Counted from the first letter of the stretch, positions 10,732 through 22,239 are shown. The stretch is DNA of 64,000 nt from Choristoneura fumiferana (GCF_025370935.1 NC_133486.1:9884133-9948132); one strand, 5' to 3'. Notes: generated by a model from the letters alone, not told the origin. Numbers and translations: made by a program.

Positions 10732-11014
10732 TCACACATGCATTTATTTTTTATTTTTTACTAAAGTTCGTAGAACGAAATCACAACCGCTTTCAGCACT
10801 TCGTTTTGTCAAACGATACAATACTATAATATGAGGGTAGAAAGAGACGGTGATTGCAATCGCGAACGCCGCCGCGTAAGACAACACAGTCTCATTATAA
10901 GACGGTTCGAGGGTCTAATTGGTTTTAGTTCATTGATATGGACCTGTGCAAAGTAAAGCATAACTCAATTAATATTACGTCTTTTATCTAGTGTCACTGA
11001 CAATAGCTCGAAGA

Positions 11015-11275
11015 ATGTGTCAGTTGAAGTGGCAACGGCAGTTCATATCGTTTGGAGAACAGATAACCGTTGGGGGGGAACGTTCTCGAGTGGTGACCAA
11101 GAACTTAAAGACGCTTGGCAGGCCTCCCACTAGGTGGACTGACGACATCACTAGGATGGCGGGCAATCGTAGCATGCAGCTCGCAAGTTGTCGTTCTTTG
11201 TCGCGTTCTAACGGGGGAGACTTTTGTTCAACAATGGTCTTTCGGATGACGATGCTGATGATGATGATGATGATC
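11015..11275 (+). mobile_element. RTE-like LINE 3' end
   Basis: The translated frame contains QLKWQRQF, GRPPTRWTDDITRMAGNRSM and GGDFCSTMVF, followed by a TGATGATGATG tail. It is the best preserved protein-level copy of the family in the window, but it is 5' truncated and diverged. The continuous open frame is a repeat relic. Confidence 0.75.
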
Positions 11276-11285
11276 AATATCTTGT

Positions 11286-11690
11286 GAAATGATTGTTTTT
11301 TTGGAGTATTTTGGTATTTTTTATTTCAACTCCAAATTTGTTACTTTTACGGGTATCCCGTGAAACCATATCGAAAATACAAACTGAGACATGGATGCAC
11401 AGAAAAACCAGAAAAAGAGACCAGCGCTGGGAATCGAACCCAGGTCCTCAGCAATCCTCGCTGCGTGCTATAACCCCTACACCACCGCTGGACAGGAATC
11501 TAGACACGAATTTCCTATGCAACCTATATGTACATATCTCAGGTTGCTTATTTCTACTACGCTACTTAAGCAGCAGCACTAGCGACATCTATGTTCCGCT
11601 TTCATCGATAACCGCTCACCCAGACAAGAGATGTCGCTACTGAGCAATAAAATGATGATTGGTTTTTTGGAGTCTTTTTATATCTTGATT
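11286..11690 (-). mobile_element. SINE-3: repeat with an internal tRNA-like sequence, flanked by ~35-bp direct repeats
   Basis: A tRNA-like head (11420-11492) lies inside non-coding sequence. The block is bounded by similar sequences at about 11287-11325 and 11650-11690, both containing a GATTG...TTTTTTGGAGT word. The flanks could be a long target duplication, terminal direct repeats, or remnants of tandem copies. Read on the minus strand, the tRNA-like part precedes TCTCTTTTTCTGG. Confidence 0.6.
11420..11492 (-). tRNA. tRNA-like sequence (SINE head or tRNA pseudogene)
   Basis: The 73-nt minus-strand sequence folds as a tRNA. The acceptor stem CCAGCG/CGCTGG has only the first pair mismatched, the A box is TGGTGTAGGGG, and the T arm CTGGG-TTCGATT-CCCAG is perfect with a GGTTCGATTCC B box. 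The anticodon arm is poor: the loop GAGGATT lacks the invariant T before the anticodon. A functional tRNA is therefore unlikely. It probably supplies the internal Pol III promoter of the surrounding SINE. Confidence 0.6.
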
Positions 11691-11999
11691 TGTCAGCATA
11701 TCCAATAAACGCATCGGAACCAAACGACTAGGTAATTATCATTAAAACTTGCTTTGTTATGACTGAAAAGTACTTACCTACTTGGACTGTTTAAACCAGT
11801 AATAAAAGGCACATAACGAGCTAAAGGCAATTAAATTTTAATTTGTAAGACTACTGCGAAACGATTTTCATCTACTTTAATTAGGAGTTAGGTAGTAGGT
11901 ACTTTCATACACTGATGTAGTGATTTAAATTCACACAGTCAAACGATACAATCTAAACAGCTCTGAAAATATGTACAATTGTACATATCCAACTTACTG

Positions 12000-12188
12000 A
12001 CTCGTCATCGTCTTTTCGGCCTGCACTCGTACACTTCCCACTGCTGGGCACAACCTCTCAAAATTAGTAAACTTTTCCCAACGCATACTTGGTCCCACGC
12101 GGGTCCAACGTGGATTGGAACCTTCGCACACGCCATTGAATTGCTTTATTAGTTGTACAGATTTCATCACAATGTTTTCCTTCACCAT
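12000..12188 (-). mobile_element. SINE-1 fragment
   Basis: On the minus strand it has the ATGGTGAAGGAAAACATTGTG block, CAATTCAATGGCGTGTGCGA, CCCGCGTGGGACC and GTGCCCAGCAGTGGGAAGTG, matching the 14.2-kb element. The tRNA head and the TGATGATG tail are absent. Confidence 0.75.
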
Positions 12189-12362
12189 AAATCTTGTAAA
12201 CTTCTAGCCTTAGTTTACCAAAAGTGACGAAAATAAACAATAATAAATAAAATACTGAAATAAAAAAAAGTTGTGTTGTACTTTTCCACCTGCCTGTGTT
12301 AAGTTCGTAAGATACCTATCGATAACTCATCTACATTCCAAATAAAGTATAGAACCTCAAAG

Positions 12363-12605
12363 TACGCCAATAAAGCAGTAGTTGGTGGCAGCTAGTTCAC
12401 TCTGTCGCATTAACTGCCTCACTCGCCCCCGTAATGAGGGCTCGAGCCGCACGAGCACAATTCGCAGCTATTCCCACTCCCGACCGTTGTCATTGACCTC
12501 GATTTTTATCGCGCAATTAATGTAGTGACATTTCTTGAAAATAATTGTCTGCGGCCGCGAATGAGGTGTTCAGTGCTTTTGTAATGTGTTTTGTATTTAG
12601 TCAGT
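12363..12605. promoter_or_regulatory. GC-richer non-coding block, possible regulatory element
   Basis: It stands out from AT-rich flanks by CpG-containing sequence (CTCGCCCCCGTAATGAGGGC; GCGGCCGCGAATGAGG). There is no repeat similarity or open frame. A weak donor, CAGTAAGA, follows at about 12607. It could be a 5' UTR exon or an enhancer. Confidence 0.2.
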
Positions 12606-12639
12606 CAGTAAGATTTCTTTAAACAGTTTATCACCCGTC

Positions 12640-12815
12640 TGTCTTACGCATCCTGCTGCTGAGGACAAGCTTCCTATCTGGTTTAGACTTGGGCTTGTTG
12701 TCCCTATACGAACTTGAAAGCGGATTGGGAATTTCACACACTTCAAAATTTAATTGTTTTTTCCTTCACCAAAAAGCTCATGTTAAATTTCAAATGTCAT
12801 AGGTTAAACCACTAG
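12640..12815 (-). mobile_element. Decayed SINE-1-related fragment
   Basis: Minus-strand blocks ACATTTGAAATTTAACATGA, TTTTTGGTGAAGGAAAA, GAAATTCCCAATCCGC and CAGCAGCAGG follow the SINE-1 order, with much divergence. Confidence 0.5.
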
Positions 12816-13954
12816 GCCTTTATAACGGTTAGTCAACGATATCGCGACATTGACATTCGCCCATTCAGTTAATTTCACGTCGTAATTATTTCACTTCACT
12901 GAAGTCCGACTATGGAAAGCACAACTACGTAGACGAAGTCGCGGCCAATTGCTAGTGAAAGTTTATTAAATTGATTCCTTTATACAGTCATAGACTCTTA
13001 GTACGTTTTGAAACCAAAGCACTAAGTAGACAAGAGCATATCAAATTATACTTATGATAACATATATCTAGTTTAATATCAATACCAAACCTTTTTAATA
13101 AACAGCGTCGTAAGAGTTTGAATTAAATAATGTTTTATTTAATTGTCAGTGTTTGTCAGTGCCAAGGTGTAGTGGTAGCGTTGCTATGGTCACCTCAAGA
13201 TTATGTTTAATAGCAGATTGACAGTTTGATGCAGTTTGTCATACTCAAAAGGTAAAGCAGATTATCGCTCATACTGAGCAAAGGAAAATAGATCTTAAGG
13301 TGACGAACCTTTTTTTACTCCGACTGTACATCACAACAAACATACAAGAGAAAAAAATGTCGATGAAGGTAAGGTAAACACCTAAATACCTAACTTACTC
13401 GTCTCAAAGTTAGTTTAGTAGATACTATCGAACCCATCGATATATATGTACTAACGTAACGTAGAATATAAGTCAATGATCGAACCATTGAATTCCTAAT
13501 CCACTATCGGACGTTTTCACAGTAAGTTTTATAATGATTTCCCTTGTAAAGTAATGCGTTTACACTATGACTTTTTCTGGGAAAAGGTTTCACAGTGATA
13601 CACTATCCTGTATGTTCGATAGTATATTTTCAGTACTTAAATGCATAGAGATGATAAAAAAGACGGAATCGGCTGTCGTAACATAGCATAAACACGGTTG
13701 ATTTCAGAGATTCTAAAAAGAGAGTGGCCAAATTATAAATAACGTAGTCTTAAAATAAGTCGCGCTTGAAAAGGAGTACTATTTCGTCGTACGTTATTCT
13801 AAAAATATAATTCACGGTCGCTTTAGTAATTTTTTTATGTGTCATAAGTAGGAAGGGAAGCCCTCTAGAGACGACTGGCGTCAATTTTGTGACGACATTG
13901 ACAATTATTTATGTAATATCAACCCCTTAAAGTAGAAGGTGGCTGCTATCTTTA
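12816..13954. other. Unique AT-rich sequence, nothing recognised
   Basis: There are no convincing exons, repeats or motifs. Confidence 0.4.
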
Positions 13955-14035
13955 ATTATACCTAATTAATATTACCTATTTAGTATTATACCTAATTAAT
14001 ATTACCTAATTAATATACCTTATTTAATATTATGT
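13955..14035. repeat. AT-rich minisatellite (ACCTAATTAATATT units)
   Basis: TACCTAATTAATATTACCTA and close variants recur several times, in part with a spacing of about 30 bp. Confidence 0.75.
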
Positions 14036-14158
14036 GTAACTTGCATTCTATCTGAGCCTGATCTTTCATTAAATGAACTATTGTCATTGCGTGTGTACAT
14101 ACTTAAACGTACATTAATTGTGTGTAATACCCTTGATCAATAACGAGTGATATAAAAA

Positions 14159-14440
14159 GCCGTGGTGGCCTAGGCCACTAGTGGTTTGACCTATCGCCTC
14201 TCAAGCAGAGGGTCGTGGGTTCAAACCCCGGCACGCACCTCTGAGTTTTTCGAAATTCATGTGCGGAAATTACATTTGAAATTTACCACGAGCTTTGCGG
14301 TGAAGGAAACATCGTTGAAACCTGCGAAGCAATTCAATGGAGCGTGTGAAGTGGGCCGCGTGGGAACTATGCCCAGCCCTCTTGCTCTGAGAGGAGGCCT
14401 GTGCCCAGCAGTGGGACGTATATAGGCTGGGATGATGAAT
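14159..14440 (+). mobile_element. SINE-1, essentially full length
   Basis: It has a tRNA-derived head with a B box GGTTCAAACCC. The A-box region is GTGGCCTAG...GTGGTTTGACC and contains a roughly 10-bp duplication (GGCCTAGGCCACTAGTGG). A tRNA-unrelated body and a 3' end GTGCCCAGCAGTGGGACG-TATATAGGCTGGGATGATG follow. It serves as the reference for the fragments at 2445, 12000, 12640, 29065 and 36999. Pol III internal promoter and LINE-supplied mobilisation are known properties of such SINEs. Confidence 0.85.
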
Positions 14441-15091
14441 TGTGTGTATATGCTGTGCGGCTATTTTTGTGGAGCGAGCGAAGTTCCGTTCATCAACAAG
14501 TCGTCTCTATTTTTGCCTTCAGGTAAAATAAAAAAACTGTTATATACCTACTTCATATCATGAATTTGGTGCTCATACCCCACAATCGTCAACCTTTCGC
14601 CATTCGACTTAGAACACAATCCTATCCCAACATAATTATGCCTCTCAAACAACGAACTCATTTTTCGTGGTATAAATATTTTATTAGCAATTTTTATTCG
14701 ACGCATCCTGTAAAAACGGCATTATTGTTCGACTTGCGGGTAAAAGGTTCCGTACATTATCAAAATGCCTTTACTAAACATTAGGCTATATTAAATTGTT
14801 ATTATGATTTTGGTAGTTAACAACTGGCCGAAGTGTTGATGGAGGACATTGTAAATCAAATGCAGTTAGTTTGAAACCTATTGTAGAATAACGCAAATGC
14901 CGAAGAAAGAATAGGCGGGAAAAAGGTAAAAAGAGCACTTAATTGGTATGTGGCAGAAAACACCAATGGAGATCACCAGGTAGATCCTCATATTTCCAAA
15001 ATTACATACTGGTAATTCTCGGCTCGGCCTGGAACACTTTAGTCTTACAAATAGCCAAGGTGCAATCAGAAATGTCTTGTAGATAGACAGA
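14441..15091. other. Unique sequence, no gene recognised
   Basis: An open frame at 14560-14784 has no family resemblance and no splice or promoter context. Confidence 0.4.
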
Positions 15092-15383
15092 CTTGTTTAA
15101 ATAAATAAATAATATATCATGGGACACTATTGACACCAATTGACTTATCCCAAACTAAGCAAAGCTTGTATTATGGATACTAGGCAATGGATAAACATAC
15201 TTAAGTACATAGATAAATACATACTTAAATACATATTTTTAATAATTAAACATCCAAGGCCCGAGAACAAACATTCGTATTATTCATACAAATCAAATAT
15301 ATATCTGACCCGGCCAGGAATCGAACCCGGGACCTCAAGCTTCGTAGTCAGGTTCTCTATAACCACTTGGCCATCCGGTCGTC
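15092..15383 (-). mobile_element. SINE-2, full length
   Basis: The minus-strand head contains A box TGGCCAAGTGG and B box GGTTCGATTCC within a tRNA-like fold. The body has TGAATAATACGAATGTTTG and TACTTAAGTATGTTTATCC. The 3' end is ACAAGCTTTGCTTAGTTTGG, GTGTCCCATGATA and an AAATAAATAAAT-type tail. A second copy is at 20525-20712. A short open frame across it is incidental. Confidence 0.85.
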
Positions 15384-16210
15384 TCCGGTCAACCGATCCG
15401 GTTTGAAAATCCGGTGCGGTTGATCATGTTTCAATATTCATATTCATTTATTTTATTTATTTAACGATTTCCTTCCATACTACAGGGACCCTTAAAAACT
15501 CAGCTCTCGAAAGTAAAGCCCGCCGATGTCCGACCGAGCCCTCGATCATTATTAACCGGCCGCTTAGCTAATTCATCAAAAGCAAATTACAGGGCTTACT
15601 GCCGAAACACTCCACGGAACAGCGTAGCGTAAATGGTCGATGTTGGTACATGACATGGGTTTTTTGGCTTTGAAGAAATTCTGATGAAATTTTTTTTTTT
15701 TATGTTAGCTGTATAATTCTTACTAGCTTTGGGAGACGTCGTCCGCGCAAAGATAAAATTTATAGTCAACTATTGTTTTCTTTGCCGTGAGAAGTACCAA
15801 AAATCCCTTTTTATTAGCTCCTCTATGATCCTAAATAATGATATCTACCAGGTATCAAATCTGTAACATTTACAGCTATTCAGTTAAATAAAAATAATCC
15901 TTTTTATGCCTTATCTCATGGGAATTTAGAAAAATCCTGCTCTTAATTACCTGCATACCAAATGTGAAATCTCGAGTCATGTTATAGATAAATTTATCTA
16001 TTATATGTAAGACCATTTAAAAAAATATGTATATTAATCCTGGATTTTCAAATATCGGACACGGCTAGCTGCGAAAATATGTACGTACTACATGTATAGA
16101 AAAAAAATGGACAGTACAAATACCAAGCAATGGCACTAAAAAGCTTTCATACTGTTAACCCGACGATCTCGAAATGGACGAATTCGTGTAGCTGCCGTTT
16201 TCTACCTTTT
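15384..16210. other. Unique AT-rich sequence, nothing recognised
   Basis: Only homopolymer runs and ordinary AT-rich sequence are present. Confidence 0.4.
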
Positions 16211-16803
16211 TAGGGTTCCAGAGCCAAAATGGCAAAAACGGAACCCTTATAGTTTCGCCATGTCTGTCTGTCCGTCTGCGGCTTTGCTCAGGGACTATCA
16301 ATGCTGTAACTTTGCACGGATATATATGTAAACTATGCCGACAAAATGGTACAATAAAAAAATTTAAAGAAATTTTTTTAGGGTACCTCCCATAGACGTA
16401 ATGTTAGGGTGTTTTTTTCCTCATCCAACCCTATAGTGTAAGGTATCGTTGGATAGGTCTTTTAAAACCATTAGGGGTTTGCTAAGACTTAATTTTTCGA
16501 TTCAGTGATTTGTTTGCGAAATATACAACTTTAAAGTGCAAGTTTTCATTAAAATCGAGCGTCCCCTCAGAACAAATTCAGGATGCTAGTAAGTATATCA
16601 AACTTTCAAGGAAAACTATAACGGCTAAGTTTGCTTGAGGATTATTAGTAGTTTAAGAGTAAATAGCAGCCTAAGGTATAAAATATACCTAAACTTGGAA
16701 GATTCCGTATAAAATACGAAACCATTAGAAAAATATTACGTAATTTTTTCATAATGGCTACGGAACCCTATTTCGGGCGTGTCTGACACGCTCTTGGCCG
16801 GTG
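16211..16803 (+). mobile_element. 600-bp non-coding repeat with GGAACCC inverted ends and 3' hairpin, copy 1
   Basis: It begins TAGGGTTCCAGAGCC and, near its right end, has GGCTACGGAACCCTA, which makes roughly 15-bp inverted termini. Outside these lies a CGTGTCTGACACG hairpin and CTCTTGGCCGG, then T runs. The 55614-56264 copy is collinear throughout. There is no coding capacity and the superfamily is unresolved. The 3' hairpin resembles a Helitron end, but a CTRR terminus is not clear. Confidence 0.75.
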
Positions 16804-18750
16804 TTTTTTTTCAAAACGGTTAGTCTTTTACTGACTTTTATTGATTTAATTACACTTTCCGTTGTAATTTTCGGTCGATCATACGACCTGTTACAGTCCT
16901 CTTAAAAAAACTAGTCGTTAATCTTAAATTTACTATTTCTTACTCTGATAAACCTATTTCTCTGTGTCGCTCCCACGCTACCACCAATACAATTATACTC
17001 ACAAGAACTGTCATCCGTCCGTTTTTCTCAGGATTTGTCCTTTGAAAAGCATTTGATTGTGTCCAGCGGGGAATTGTAAGAAGCCCGAGTTTTTCCTCCA
17101 CAATTACAGTTTCCGACCCACTTGAATATCATTTAGTATATCAATGACATTTCTAATAGCTATCGAAATAATTAACTGAGCACGTGTGACTTTTGTGAAA
17201 TGAAATAGAAACGATATTTTTATTAAGTATTTCTTTTACTTTCCTAGTTAGGTTTAATGTCAGTTGTATAGCTAAACATCAAAGGCTACTTTCACCTACA
17301 AGTCAATGTGACAATTAGCCTTATTGTTTATTTCTGACATAGGAACTATCATAATAAAATACGGTGAAGCTCTTACTTGGTCGACTATTAATGTACGGCT
17401 TTCTCACGAACTATATCGAAATATGAACTTCGGGTTATTGCGTCTTTTTGATATTTCCCATTCAAATTATAGCCGTTAAGGACAGCCAACATTCCACTTG
17501 TAGAGCGAATCCTGTTAAAAAAAATACGACGGCGCCTCTTTGCTTTTATAGCTGGTCCATTCAAAAACTTTTTTCTTTCCAATCTTCGGTGTAGAACACC
17601 AATAATCACAATGAATTCCAACCGAACGGACACCCTCTCCCACGGTGTTAGAACACAAAATTGCATCGTGGCAACATTTCAATTTGTGATATAAAAAACG
17701 TACATCTACGTTTAACCATTAAGGTTCAGAATGCTTTGGTCTTTTTTTTATGGCACGACGAATTGCAGATTTACCTGCTTCGTGGATATGATGCCAGTTA
17801 AAGCCGGCGGTTGTCTTGCGACGTAACTATTTCTATGGGTGCAAGTGATTTACTAGTATAATCTCTAATGCCTTGTTAGGTCTTACAGTGTTGACCCAAT
17901 TAGTGGCAGTGAAAACGTTGTGATTTTGGGTCACCGGATGTTTATCTTATCAGTGAAGTATTGAATGGACTGAAGATTGTGCCGCTAACAGGAGCGTGGC
18001 AGATCTCATATGTGCGGAATAGTCAGTCATATGGAGTTTACCTATTTATAACTATGTTGCTCTGCAATTCCATACACGTGTGGTACACATTTTATAGGCG
18101 GATGTATTTTGTTTTTTTTTTCTAATCACAGCATGGTTACCGCAGTACTATCGCAGGATGTGGTGAACCTTTGTTTCTGAGTCTTCATGTTTTTCCCAAT
18201 ATCAAATTACTAGATTATAACTCGGTTCTCATCGTCCAGTATTTCCTGGTAGCATGTTGTTCGAACTCTTTTTATAAGTAATAGATTACTCTTAATTTTT
18301 TTTTCGTGTACCAAGTCATTGAACCCTATAAATAGGATAAATCCTTGACGTTGATTCGGTGACTACGTTGAGAGATACTATGCTCAGGAGAAAATAATAA
18401 ACTGAAGTTTATTTCTCATGTACTCAATTTGTGTTAAAAATATACCTTATCGTTAGCGGACTTTGGTAATTGGCATTAATGTTAAAAGCCTTCCTTTATT
18501 TATTGAGTTTCTGTAAATTTAACCCTGAATTTTTAAGTATTCCGAAATTAATTAAATTTGGAGTACGCCGTTTGGTTCCGTCGAATATAATTTTACTTAA
18601 AGCACCATGATTTTGTGTAGTTCTAGAAATGTCTTGACATTTAATAATATTCCGAAACAATGTATGATAACAGTGGTGTTGCATATCGAGCCACAAATCG
18701 TTAGCTGATAAGTGTGAATATGGCACGATAAGGAGTGATAAGAAGTGACA
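16804..18750. other. Unique AT-rich sequence, no gene recognised
   Basis: The open frame at 17388-17666 on the minus strand lacks recognisable domains. The final ~100 bases immediately upstream of the ATG at 18751 could be 5' UTR; they contain a three-codon upstream ORF (ATG GCA CGA TAA). Confidence 0.35.
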
Positions 18751-18830
18751 ATGGGCTGGAGGAGTAAACGATGGTTCTATCCCGAGAGCGACGACCTCGA
18801 CGACCTTGATCAACTGTTCAGTCAACTATG
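18751..18830 (+). CDS. Candidate alternative first coding exon A (phase-2 donor)
   Basis: An ATG in good context (GACAATGG) opens a frame that stays clear for 26 codons plus two bases and then meets a donor, TATG|GTAAGC. The peptide starts MGWRSKRWFYPE and continues with an acidic SDDLDDLDQLFSQL stretch. I do not recognise it. It ends in phase 2, so it can join in frame to the 30-nt exon at 24502: the split codon becomes TGG (Trp) and the next residues are PHKMMLESS. That compatibility is the main reason to believe it. Transcription start and 5' limit are unknown. The minus-strand open frame overlapping it looks like a shadow. A chance ATG-to-donor frame is the alternative. Confidence 0.4.
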
Positions 18831-19006
18831 GTAAGCGGTAAATGCTGATCCGTTTTAGGGAAACCTTTATCACCTTAATATAATAATAATGTGGATGTAG
18901 GTACCTATAAGGATAGCAAGCAGTTTGTTTCTTACACGAAAGATTACGAAAGTAGTTGGGATCATACTTGCAGGAATTAGTGATCTATCATATATATTGA
19001 ACTATC

Positions 19007-19237
19007 AACAATTATTTTGCTCACCAGCGACCTTTCGATAGCTACGTCTATGCAACAAATGTGTGTTCATGCAGCTTCTCCACCTCCACACTGTGAACAC
19101 ACACAAATCACACAAACCCAACTAACACCTATTATGCTGACGCGTTTCGAACTCAACCAGAGTTCATCCTTAGAGCAAACACAACAGTTTACCGTCAGCG
19201 TAGTGTAGTGGTGGTGATAGTTGGGTTTGTGTGATTT
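19007..19237. repeat. Dispersed repeat, copy 1, with 25-bp inverted ends around its right half
   Basis: AAATCACACAAACCCAACTA at 19105 is the inverse of the sequence ending at 19237 (24 of 25 bp). Between them lie CGTTTCGAACTCAACCAGAG and CACAACAGTTTACC. The left half (GCGACCTTTCGATAGCTACG) and the interior recur at 20115-20310. Confidence 0.7.
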
Positions 19238-19290
19238 GCCTTTTTTAGTCGAGCCTTTTTAAGGCTTTTTTCCCTTCTTATATTTATCAT

Positions 19291-19306
19291 TTGTTTGTAG
19301 GTAAGA
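19291..19306 (+). promoter_or_regulatory. Candidate recursive splice site (TTTGTAG|GTAAGA)
   Basis: A pyrimidine-rich stretch runs into TAG directly followed by GTAAGA at 19300/19301, the zero-length-exon arrangement. It lies only 470 bp after candidate exon A and uses TAG rather than CAG, so it is the weakest of the three such sites. Confidence 0.2.
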
Positions 19307-19730
19307 TTCCAGTAAATGCGTTTTAACTCTCAAAACGTAATGCGTACCCATGCTCGCTTTTGAGTACACGGACCGAATACACTTTTAACAATTCGTTTCA
19401 CAAGGCAGGTACAAAACTTGTCCTTTTATACAATCCAATCTCCCGGAAGCACGGAGACAGCTAAGCAAGATCTCATGACATAAATTCCGTTCGCCAGAGA
19501 GTGAATCGTAAATTGGAGAATTCACAATTTTCAAAGAAATGTTTGTTTCTTGTGCTGGCTTGAGACTAACCAGCACATCGCTAGTTTGACCACTACGCCA
19601 CTAAACTGTTAAACAGTTTTATCTACACCCATATAGTAAATCCTCAATTAAGCGTTCAAAAACCAGAGGTAATGACCAGCATTACGACATTGGATTATAT
19701 TATGAACACGGCTTCCTACATCATTACAGC

Positions 19731-19798
19731 ACGGGGCGGGGGGCGCGCACGAGCAGCAGCACGTCGCGCGCGCAGCGGGCGCAGCTCGTGGGGCAGAC
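19731..19798. other. Isolated GC-rich island, possible exon or exon relic
   Basis: About 70 bases of almost pure G+C (GGGGCGGGGGGCGCGCACGA...) sit in AT-rich sequence, right after an acceptor-like ATTACAG at 19730. In the frame that completes a phase-2 codon it reads TGRGARTSSSTSRAQRAQLV and runs to a TAA about 20 bases past the island. There is no clear donor. The minus strand is also open. It could be a terminal or poison exon, a retrocopy fragment, or non-coding. Confidence 0.25.
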
Positions 19799-19883
19799 AT
19801 ACCTACCTAGTTCTCGTTAATGCAGGTCTTTCTCAAAGGTTCTTGAACACATGATAGAGGGTTTAATATATGGATAAAGATAA

Positions 19884-20022
19884 AATATTGTATGCAACTG
19901 TACGTAATTAGGCCTTAAAACACTCATGTGACCCTATTATGAAACTCGGCTACGCCTCGTTTCATAAACCCACACTCGTGTTTTAAGGACCCCTATTTGT
20001 TATTTATAAGTTGCATAAAATA
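19884..20022. mobile_element. Inverted-repeat MITE
   Basis: The outer arms TATGCAACT...CCTTAAAACACTCATG pair with CACTCGTGTTTTAAGG...AGTTGCATAAAA. An inner hairpin is TTATGAAACTCGGC / GCCTCGTTTCATAA. There is no coding capacity. Confidence 0.75.
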
Positions 20023-20114
20023 CTATTGTCTCCGCGGACATCCCTTTCTATGACTCAGACCTACGGAGTGACAAATCTTGCCAGCCGTTCTGTCTACTCT
20101 TTGCTTGAACTGAA

Positions 20115-20310
20115 ACAATTACTTTTCTCACCCGCGACCTTATGATAGCTACGTTTATGCAGGATATCTGAGGTCATGCAGTTCCTGCACCTCGACTCTG
20201 TAAGAACACACACAAATCCATCTTAACCACCACCACCGCACTACACTGACACGTTTCGAACTCAACCAGAGCTCATCTTCAGAGCAACACAACCGTTCAC
20301 CATGCTACCA
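20115..20310. repeat. Dispersed repeat, copy 2
   Basis: It is collinear with 19007-19218: GCGACCTTATGATAGCTACG, ACACACACAAATCC, ACACGTTTCGAACTCAACCA, GAGCTCATCTTCAGAGCA. The right inverted arm seen in copy 1 is absent. Confidence 0.7.
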
Positions 20311-20524
20311 GGTGTTAGTCTAACAAGCCAAAACAAACGTTTTATTTGCCACTGTAACTCCCCAAGTATCCACTTTATTTTTCTCAAAGAAACTACCCAC
20401 AAAAAATTAATAAACTTTAATCGTCACACAAAACTACCTTGAATTTTTGTGTATTTATTGTTAAGGCACCGGCAGGTTTGTTGACAAAGCGTGTAAGCAA
20501 AGTAATTGTTTCCGTTCATTGCAG

Positions 20525-20712
20525 ATTGCGGGGCAGACATTTGTATGAATAATACGAATGTTTGTTCTAGGGTCTTGGATGTTTAATATGTACTTAAGTA
20601 TTTATTTATCTGTATATAAGTATGTTTATCCATAGTACAAGCTTTGCTCAGTTTGGGACTCTGTCAATTGGTGTCAAGTGTCCCATGATATTGATTTATT
20701 TTATTTATTGAT
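20525..20712 (+). mobile_element. SINE-2, 5' truncated
   Basis: It matches the body and 3' end of the 15-kb element: TGAATAATACGAATGTTTG, AAGTATGTTTATCC, CAAGCTTTGCTCAGTTTGG, GTGTCCCATGATATTG. The tRNA-like head is lost. Confidence 0.8.
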
Positions 20713-22239
20713 TTAATTGATATGGACTTCCGCAAATACAAGCTCCGTACTTATAAGTTCCATTAGTTAACACACTGAAACATACTATCGAAATATCACT
20801 CGAAATAAGCCAACAATCGATTCTTAAATATCTTATTTTATTTCTCATACACATAAAAATAGCAATATTACAAATTTATTGCTGCGATACTGAATTAAAA
20901 TTTAAATTCGCCTGACGGTTGCGAGACAAAAAGAGCCCGGTACAATAAATTTGCTAGTTCTTTGGCAATGTGTTGTATTTTTTTCTTACTTTATCAATTA
21001 AAATCGTAGATACAATTTCTAGCGCTTTCGGGACTGCTTTGTTCTATTTTTTATCTTTATCTCAATATTTTCCATAATCATTGTATTGTATGTAATTGTT
21101 AGTTGTCAACGTAAAATACGTAGTCCGAGAATGTATTTTGTCGCAACTAAGAGATAAGTGTAGGGTTATCAAAAGTCAGTTGGTTTAAAGTGGTTTGTCT
21201 GTCTCTCTCAGATTATGAACTAACCTTCTTGTTTAACTTAGAATATAAGTTCAAGGCTCTGTTGTTATGTAATGCTATGCTTACAAACAAATTTTACGTT
21301 GACAACGGACGGCCAAAATAAATGAAACAATATACCTACATCGTACACAACTCCCTTTTGATTAGTAGTTACGTAAAGTTTTTAAAAAAATATAGCACCT
21401 TTGTTGATCATCTCAAAAGTATTATTTATTATACACCCACGATTTTAGATTAGTTTGATACCTTTATACTTGGCTACATATTTGTGAGTTATTTTATATG
21501 CACGCATTCACGCCTAAGTATATATTTTGTTTGGAACTTGCTCAGAAACGAATAGTATGCAATTGTACATTTATCCTTCAACTTAATATAAAACAGCCAA
21601 TTACAAAGCACAACGTTTTATTTTTAGTTCAAACCAATGGCTTCGAGACGTTGAACCGTCGCCGATTTAAATTATTGCACATTTATTATGTAATACAATA
21701 TGCTATTACGTCGAATTGTTGGCAATGAACTTTACTGAATAATGGTTCGTCGATATTTGGTAAGATATTTAATTTCGGTACAACTAGTAACGGTGGGCTC
21801 CAAGTGCGCTTTGTATGTAAGCCATGTTACGCCTCGTAACAGTCAAAAATAATACCTACTTAGTTAAGAAAGGAATACTACCTTTGCTTGAAACCGAAAA
21901 TTCAATTGTACAGTACCTACCTAAGGTTGTATTAAACAATACACAAATATACCTGACAAAAGTCATTATGTGTTAGTATTTTTAAAACCATAATACGAAA
22001 ATGACATCAAAGCACCATTTGTGAAAGAAAGATGTAAGTTAGTATTATTAATTTGTCTATGTTATTTTTCCGGTTATAAAAAAAAATAGTTTACAATTAA
22101 TTAACTTGTAATAGGGTAATGAATTTATCATTCAGGGGTGTTTGTGCAAGTACGTACAAATTATTAAATTATTGTACAAATTATTTTTGACTGAATTTTG
22201 TTTTAATTAATGCTGCATGTTTAATTTTTTTTTATTAAG
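20713..22239. other. Unique AT-rich sequence, nothing recognised
   Basis: Short frames such as 21498-21728 have no recognisable family and no splice signals. Confidence 0.4.

Noticed and set aside
11293..11643. 116-codon open frame
   Set aside because: Runs through the tRNA-like SINE; no independent coding evidence.
14186..14425. 79-codon open frame
   Set aside because: Is the body of the full-length SINE-1.
15140..15406. 88-codon open frame with a 'TRPGIEPGTSS' word
   Set aside because: That word is the translated B-box region of a tRNA-derived SINE, a common false protein in databases.
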